A stretch of 64,000 bases of DNA from Streptomyces sp. LUP30 (lineage in GTDB: Bacteria; Actinomycetota; Actinomycetes; Streptomycetales; Streptomycetaceae). This document shows positions 61,575 to 64,000 of this stretch, piece after piece (position 1 is the first letter of the stretch; the number at the start of each line of letters is the position of its first letter). The stretch covers positions 229,347 through 293,346 of the forward strand of contig NZ_MJAJ01000007.1 of NCBI RefSeq assembly GCF_001746365.1, in the 5' to 3' direction. The notes beneath the pieces were generated by a model, which saw only the letters and a program-made list of their open reading frames with translations, made no database searches and had not been told where the DNA came from. The position numbers were made by a program, and so were the translations under genes.

Positions 61575-62888
61575 TCAGTGGACCGAAGTTCCGTCCGCGC
61601 GCAGCTGCATCTGCGGCCGCCCTGTCACCAGCAGCCAGGCCGGCAGCGTGGCGATGCAGAGCAGGGCGGTGATCGACGCCGAGGCCACCAGGACGGCGGC
61701 GACGAAGAGACTCACCCAGCCCTGCCGGGTGATGGCCAGGAGAACGCCCAGCACTCCGGCCGCCACGCCCACCGAGGGGTGGACGTCCGGCACGAGCGCA
61801 TGGGCGGTCAGACCGAAGGCGGTCCCCACGAACACGGCCGGGAAGATCCGGCCGCCGCGGAAACCGCAGGACGCGGCGACGAGCAGCGCGGCCAGCTTCA
61901 CCACCGTCATCGTGGCGAACCGACCGGCCGACCAGCCGTCGGGATCGGCCGCGAGCTCCCCGACCTCGTCCAGCCCCTTGAAGAGCGTCAGACGGCCGCC
62001 CAGGGCCCCCAGCAGGCCCAGGACGACACCGCCGAGCGGCAGCATCAGCATCGGGTGCCGCAGCCGCGCGAACGCGCCGTGGACGTACGGGAACGCGCGG
62101 ACGGCGCACAAGGCCAGCAGCGCGCCCGCCGAGGCGATCACGAGAGCCGCCAGCAGATCGCCCCACCCGGGCCGGTCGAGCCCGGGCAGACCCAGGTCGA
62201 AGGCCGGATGGGCCACGAGGGTGGTCGTCATCGAGCCGGCCGACGCGGCGACCAGCGGCGGGAAGACGTTGTCCCACAGCGGTCCCTCGCTCTGCCGCCC
62301 GGCCAGCGCCTCGGAGATCAGCAGCGCCGCCGCCACCGGCGTGCCGAACAGCGCGCCGATGGTCGCCGCCTCCGCGAGCATCACCCACAACGCGCCCGGC
62401 GCCCGCGGCAGCGCCCGTCCTCCCAGCCAGACGGCCAGTCCCACGTTGACGGCGATGATCGGGTTCTCCGGACCCAGGCTCGGGCCGCCCGCCAGCATCA
62501 GCGCCGTCGCCACCAGCAGCCCGGGGAGCACCGCCGGGGCCAGCACGCGCGCGTCCAGCCCCATCGTGGCCGGATCGGGGCCCGCGTGCCCCGGCGCCCG
62601 CCACACCACCAGCCCCACCGTCACCCCGGTCCCGGTGAGGACGACGAGCATCCACAGCACCGAGTAGCGGCCGACGTCCAGCGCGTCCGGCAGCGTGGCC
62701 CACAGCACGTGCTGCAGCCGTTCGGCCGCCCCCTCCACCAGCAGGAGCAGCGCGCTGGCCAGCACCCCGATCAGCAGAGCGGGCAGGATCGACGGCAGCA
62801 GGGCGCGCGCCGGCGTCGCCGGATGGGCGGGCGCACGCCGCGAGGTGTCCTGGGCCACGGGCTCACGATAAGCAGACGAAACGGACAT
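61575..62888 (-). CDS. ClC-family ion channel/transporter (YfeO-like)
   Basis: A 437-aa protein with about ten membrane helices. In place of the ClC filter GREGP it has GGPSLGPENP, and SCGFRGGRIFPAVFVG supplies the GxFxP motif. This fits the YfeO-like branch. The usual gating Glu is absent from its normal place, with a Glu two positions after the GP. It may balance charge during glutamate decarboxylation, as ClC proteins do in E. coli acid resistance. The ATG of MSVSSAYREP has a weak ribosome site; a start further upstream would enter the tipA promoter. Confidence 0.82.
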   Translation of the reverse strand: MSVSSAYREPVAQDTSRRAPAHPATPARALLPSILPALLIGVLASALLLLVEGAAERLQHVLWATLPDALDVGRYSVLWMLVVLTGTGVTVGLVVWRAPGHAGPDPATMGLDARVLAPAVLPGLLVATALMLAGGPSLGPENPIIAVNVGLAVWLGGRALPRAPGALWVMLAEAATIGALFGTPVAAALLISEALAGRQSEGPLWDNVFPPLVAASAGSMTTTLVAHPAFDLGLPGLDRPGWGDLLAALVIASAGALLALCAVRAFPYVHGAFARLRHPMLMLPLGGVVLGLLGALGGRLTLFKGLDEVGELAADPDGWSAGRFATMTVVKLAALLVAASCGFRGGRIFPAVFVGTAFGLTAHALVPDVHPSVGVAAGVLGVLLAITRQGWVSLFVAAVLVASASITALLCIATLPAWLLVTGRPQMQLRADGTSVH

Positions 62889-62921
62889 GACATCCGGGCG
62901 CAGGCACCCGGGGAAAGCGGC

Positions 62922-62952
62922 TTGCACCTCACGCGGCGTGAGGACGCACCGT
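62922..62952 (+). promoter_or_regulatory. tipA promoter
   Basis: -35 TTGCAC and -10 CACCGT are 19 bp apart, a MerR-type long spacer. A perfect palindrome CCTCACGC-G-GCGTGAGG (62927-62943) fills the spacer, as in the ptipA promoter of S. lividans. It is expected to be activated by thiopeptide-bound TipAL. Confidence 0.88.
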
Positions 62953-62982
62953 GGAGCGCGTACCGAGAAGGGAGCGGACGAA

Positions 62983-63744
62983 GTGAGCTACTCCGTAGGA
63001 CAGGTCGCCGGATTCGCCGGTGTCACGGTGCGCACGCTGCACCACTACGACGACATCGGCCTGCTCGTCCCCGGCGGGCGCAGCCACGCGGGCCACCGGC
63101 GCTACGACGAGGCCGACCTCGACCGGCTGCAGCAGATCCTGTTCTACCGCGAGCTCGGCTTCCCGCTCGAGGACGTCGCGACCCTGCTCGACGATCCGGC
63201 GGCCGACCCGCGCGCGCACCTGCGCCGGCAGCACGAACTGCTGACCGCCCGGATCGAGAGGCTGCAGAAGATGGCCGCGGCCGTGGAACACGCCATGGAG
63301 GCACGCAAGATGGGCATCAACCTCACGCCCGAGGAACGGTTCGAGGTCTTCGGCGACAAGGACCCCGGTCAGTACGCCGAGGAGGCCGAACAGCGCTGGG
63401 GCGGCACCGAGGAGTACGCCGAGTCGCAGCGCCGCGTCGCCCGCTACACCAAGGACGACTGGAAGCGCCTGCAGGCCGAGGTCGACGACTGGAGCGGGCG
63501 TTACTCCGCCCTGGTGGCCGCCGGGGAGCCGGCGACCGGCGACGCGGCCATGGACCTGGCCGAGGAACACCGCCGGCACATCAGCGCCTGGTACTACGAC
63601 TGTCCCTACGAGATGCACCGCTGCCTGGGTGAGATGTACGTCTCCGACGAGCGCTTCAAGGCGTTCTACGACGCCATGCACCCGGGCCTCGCCGAACACC
63701 TCAAGGAGGCGATCCTGGCGAACGCGGCCCGGCGTACGGGGTGA
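62983..63744 (+). CDS. tipA: thiostrepton-responsive MerR regulator TipA (TipAL)
   Basis: A 253-aa protein, the same length as S. lividans TipAL. The MerR winged helix (YSVGQVAGFAGVTVRTLHHYDDIGLLVP) is followed by a coiled coil and then the TipAS thiopeptide-binding domain. Cys207 and Cys214 occur in DCPYEMHRCLGEM; Cys214 is the residue that traps thiopeptides covalently in TipAL. Met110 with its own GGAGG marks the internal TipAS start. GTG has GGGAG 8 bp upstream. It activates its own promoter and other genes on binding thiopeptides, and is divergent from the ClC-gadB operon. Confidence 0.95.
   Translation: MSYSVGQVAGFAGVTVRTLHHYDDIGLLVPGGRSHAGHRRYDEADLDRLQQILFYRELGFPLEDVATLLDDPAADPRAHLRRQHELLTARIERLQKMAAAVEHAMEARKMGINLTPEERFEVFGDKDPGQYAEEAEQRWGGTEEYAESQRRVARYTKDDWKRLQAEVDDWSGRYSALVAAGEPATGDAAMDLAEEHRRHISAWYYDCPYEMHRCLGEMYVSDERFKAFYDAMHPGLAEHLKEAILANAARRTG
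63297..63312 (+). promoter_or_regulatory. internal ribosome site and start for TipAS
   Basis: GGAGG (63297-63301) lies 8 bp before the in-frame ATG of Met110, which would make the 144-aa drug-binding TipAS form lacking the DNA-binding domain. Confidence 0.8.
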
Positions 63745-63772
63745 GCGACGATCTGACGATCCTGGTCCGGGG

Positions 63773-64000
63773 CTACTCCCGGGCCAGGACCACGGCGGTG
63801 CCGTAGGCGCACACCTCGGTGCCCACGTCGGCCGCCTCGGTCACGTCGAAGCGGAACATCAGCACGCCGTTGGCTCCCCGCGCGCGTGCCTGCTCGACCA
63901 GCCGTTCCATCGCCTGGTTGCGGGTCTCCACCAGGGTCTTGGTCAGACCCTTGAGCTCACCGCCGATCATCGACTTCAGGCCCGCGCCGATCTGACTGCC
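63773..64000 (-). CDS. YbjQ/UPF0145 family protein (partial, N-terminus off window)
   Basis: The visible C-terminal 75 residues include GLTKTLVETRNQAMERLVEQARARGANGVLMFRFD, the core of the YbjQ (UPF0145) family. These are small pentameric proteins of unknown function, sometimes called heavy-metal-binding. The frame stays open to the window edge, so the internal ATG at 63970 is probably not the start. Confidence 0.82.
   Translation of the reverse strand, partial: GSQIGAGLKSMIGGELKGLTKTLVETRNQAMERLVEQARARGANGVLMFRFDVTEAADVGTEVCAYGTAVVLARE

Noticed and set aside
63773..63970. Complete 65-aa YbjQ protein starting at the internal ATG
   Set aside because: The frame stays open upstream through GSQIGAGLKS to the window edge, and the family is longer.

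Overview
The window is a high-GC actinobacterial chromosome segment, almost certainly Streptomyces. Real genes show strong G/C preference at third codon positions, GTG and TTG starts are common, several genes look leaderless, and lineage markers are present: bldG with its anti-sigma partner, a WhiJ/DUF397/RsbW-like triad, a tipA gene with its own promoter, the 6C small RNA and a TopA with a Lys/Ala tail. From memory, the gene order on both sides of the tRNA resembles the S. coelicolor chromosome (blocks near SCO3540-3567 and SCO3413-3437). I could not check this by search.

Left block (1-13,000). On the minus strand lie an epoxide-hydrolase-like protein (cut by the window edge), a holin-X-like membrane protein, NhaA, acetyl-CoA synthetase and a SulP permease fused to a beta-carbonic anhydrase. 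A secreted deacetylase-like lipoprotein is divergent from the fusion. A CooC/ParA-type ATPase and a degenerate Fic-like protein form a second divergent pair. A HAD hydrolase and the 6C RNA follow.

Core actinobacterial block (13,000-38,550). This starts with a Tad/Flp secretion locus: an Ssd/CpaE-like protein, TadA, TadB, TadC, a DUF4244 pilin-like peptide and two TadE-like proteins. It meets a convergent MrfA-type DECH helicase. Then come bldG and its anti-sigma gene, proton pyrophosphatase, a lipoprotein, a methyltransferase, topA, a membrane-anchored thymidylate kinase fusion, the DNA polymerase III delta-prime gene, a TAP-type secreted peptidase and tRNA-Thr(CGT).

Variable stretch (38,550-44,150). 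Downstream of the tRNA there is a decayed YdcF-type fragment, an HxlR/RidA divergent pair, a small tyrosine phosphatase, a small membrane protein, a 2-hydroxyacid dehydrogenase and a family 2 glycosyltransferase. Much of the intergenic DNA is filled with short tandem repeats.

Right block (44,150-64,000). This holds an AfsR-like SARP regulator, a family-A DNA polymerase, a ClpC2-like protein with a self-embedded operator/promoter, a DUF2786 protein, two lipoproteins, the WhiJ-type triad, an aldehyde dehydrogenase, a PadR regulator with a DrrAB-like exporter, an acid-stress-like pair (ClC channel and glutamate decarboxylase), divergent tipA and a partial YbjQ protein.

The least conventional observations are: a 16-aa reading frame in front of acs that duplicates the acs N-terminus; an exact 16-bp element placed at the same distance and orientation before two genes of the WhiJ triad; a promoter built inside twin operators before the ClpC2-like gene; repeated T-x-x-L-P modules on the thymidylate kinase fusion; and an Ssd ATPase and a Fic protein that have both lost their key catalytic residues.
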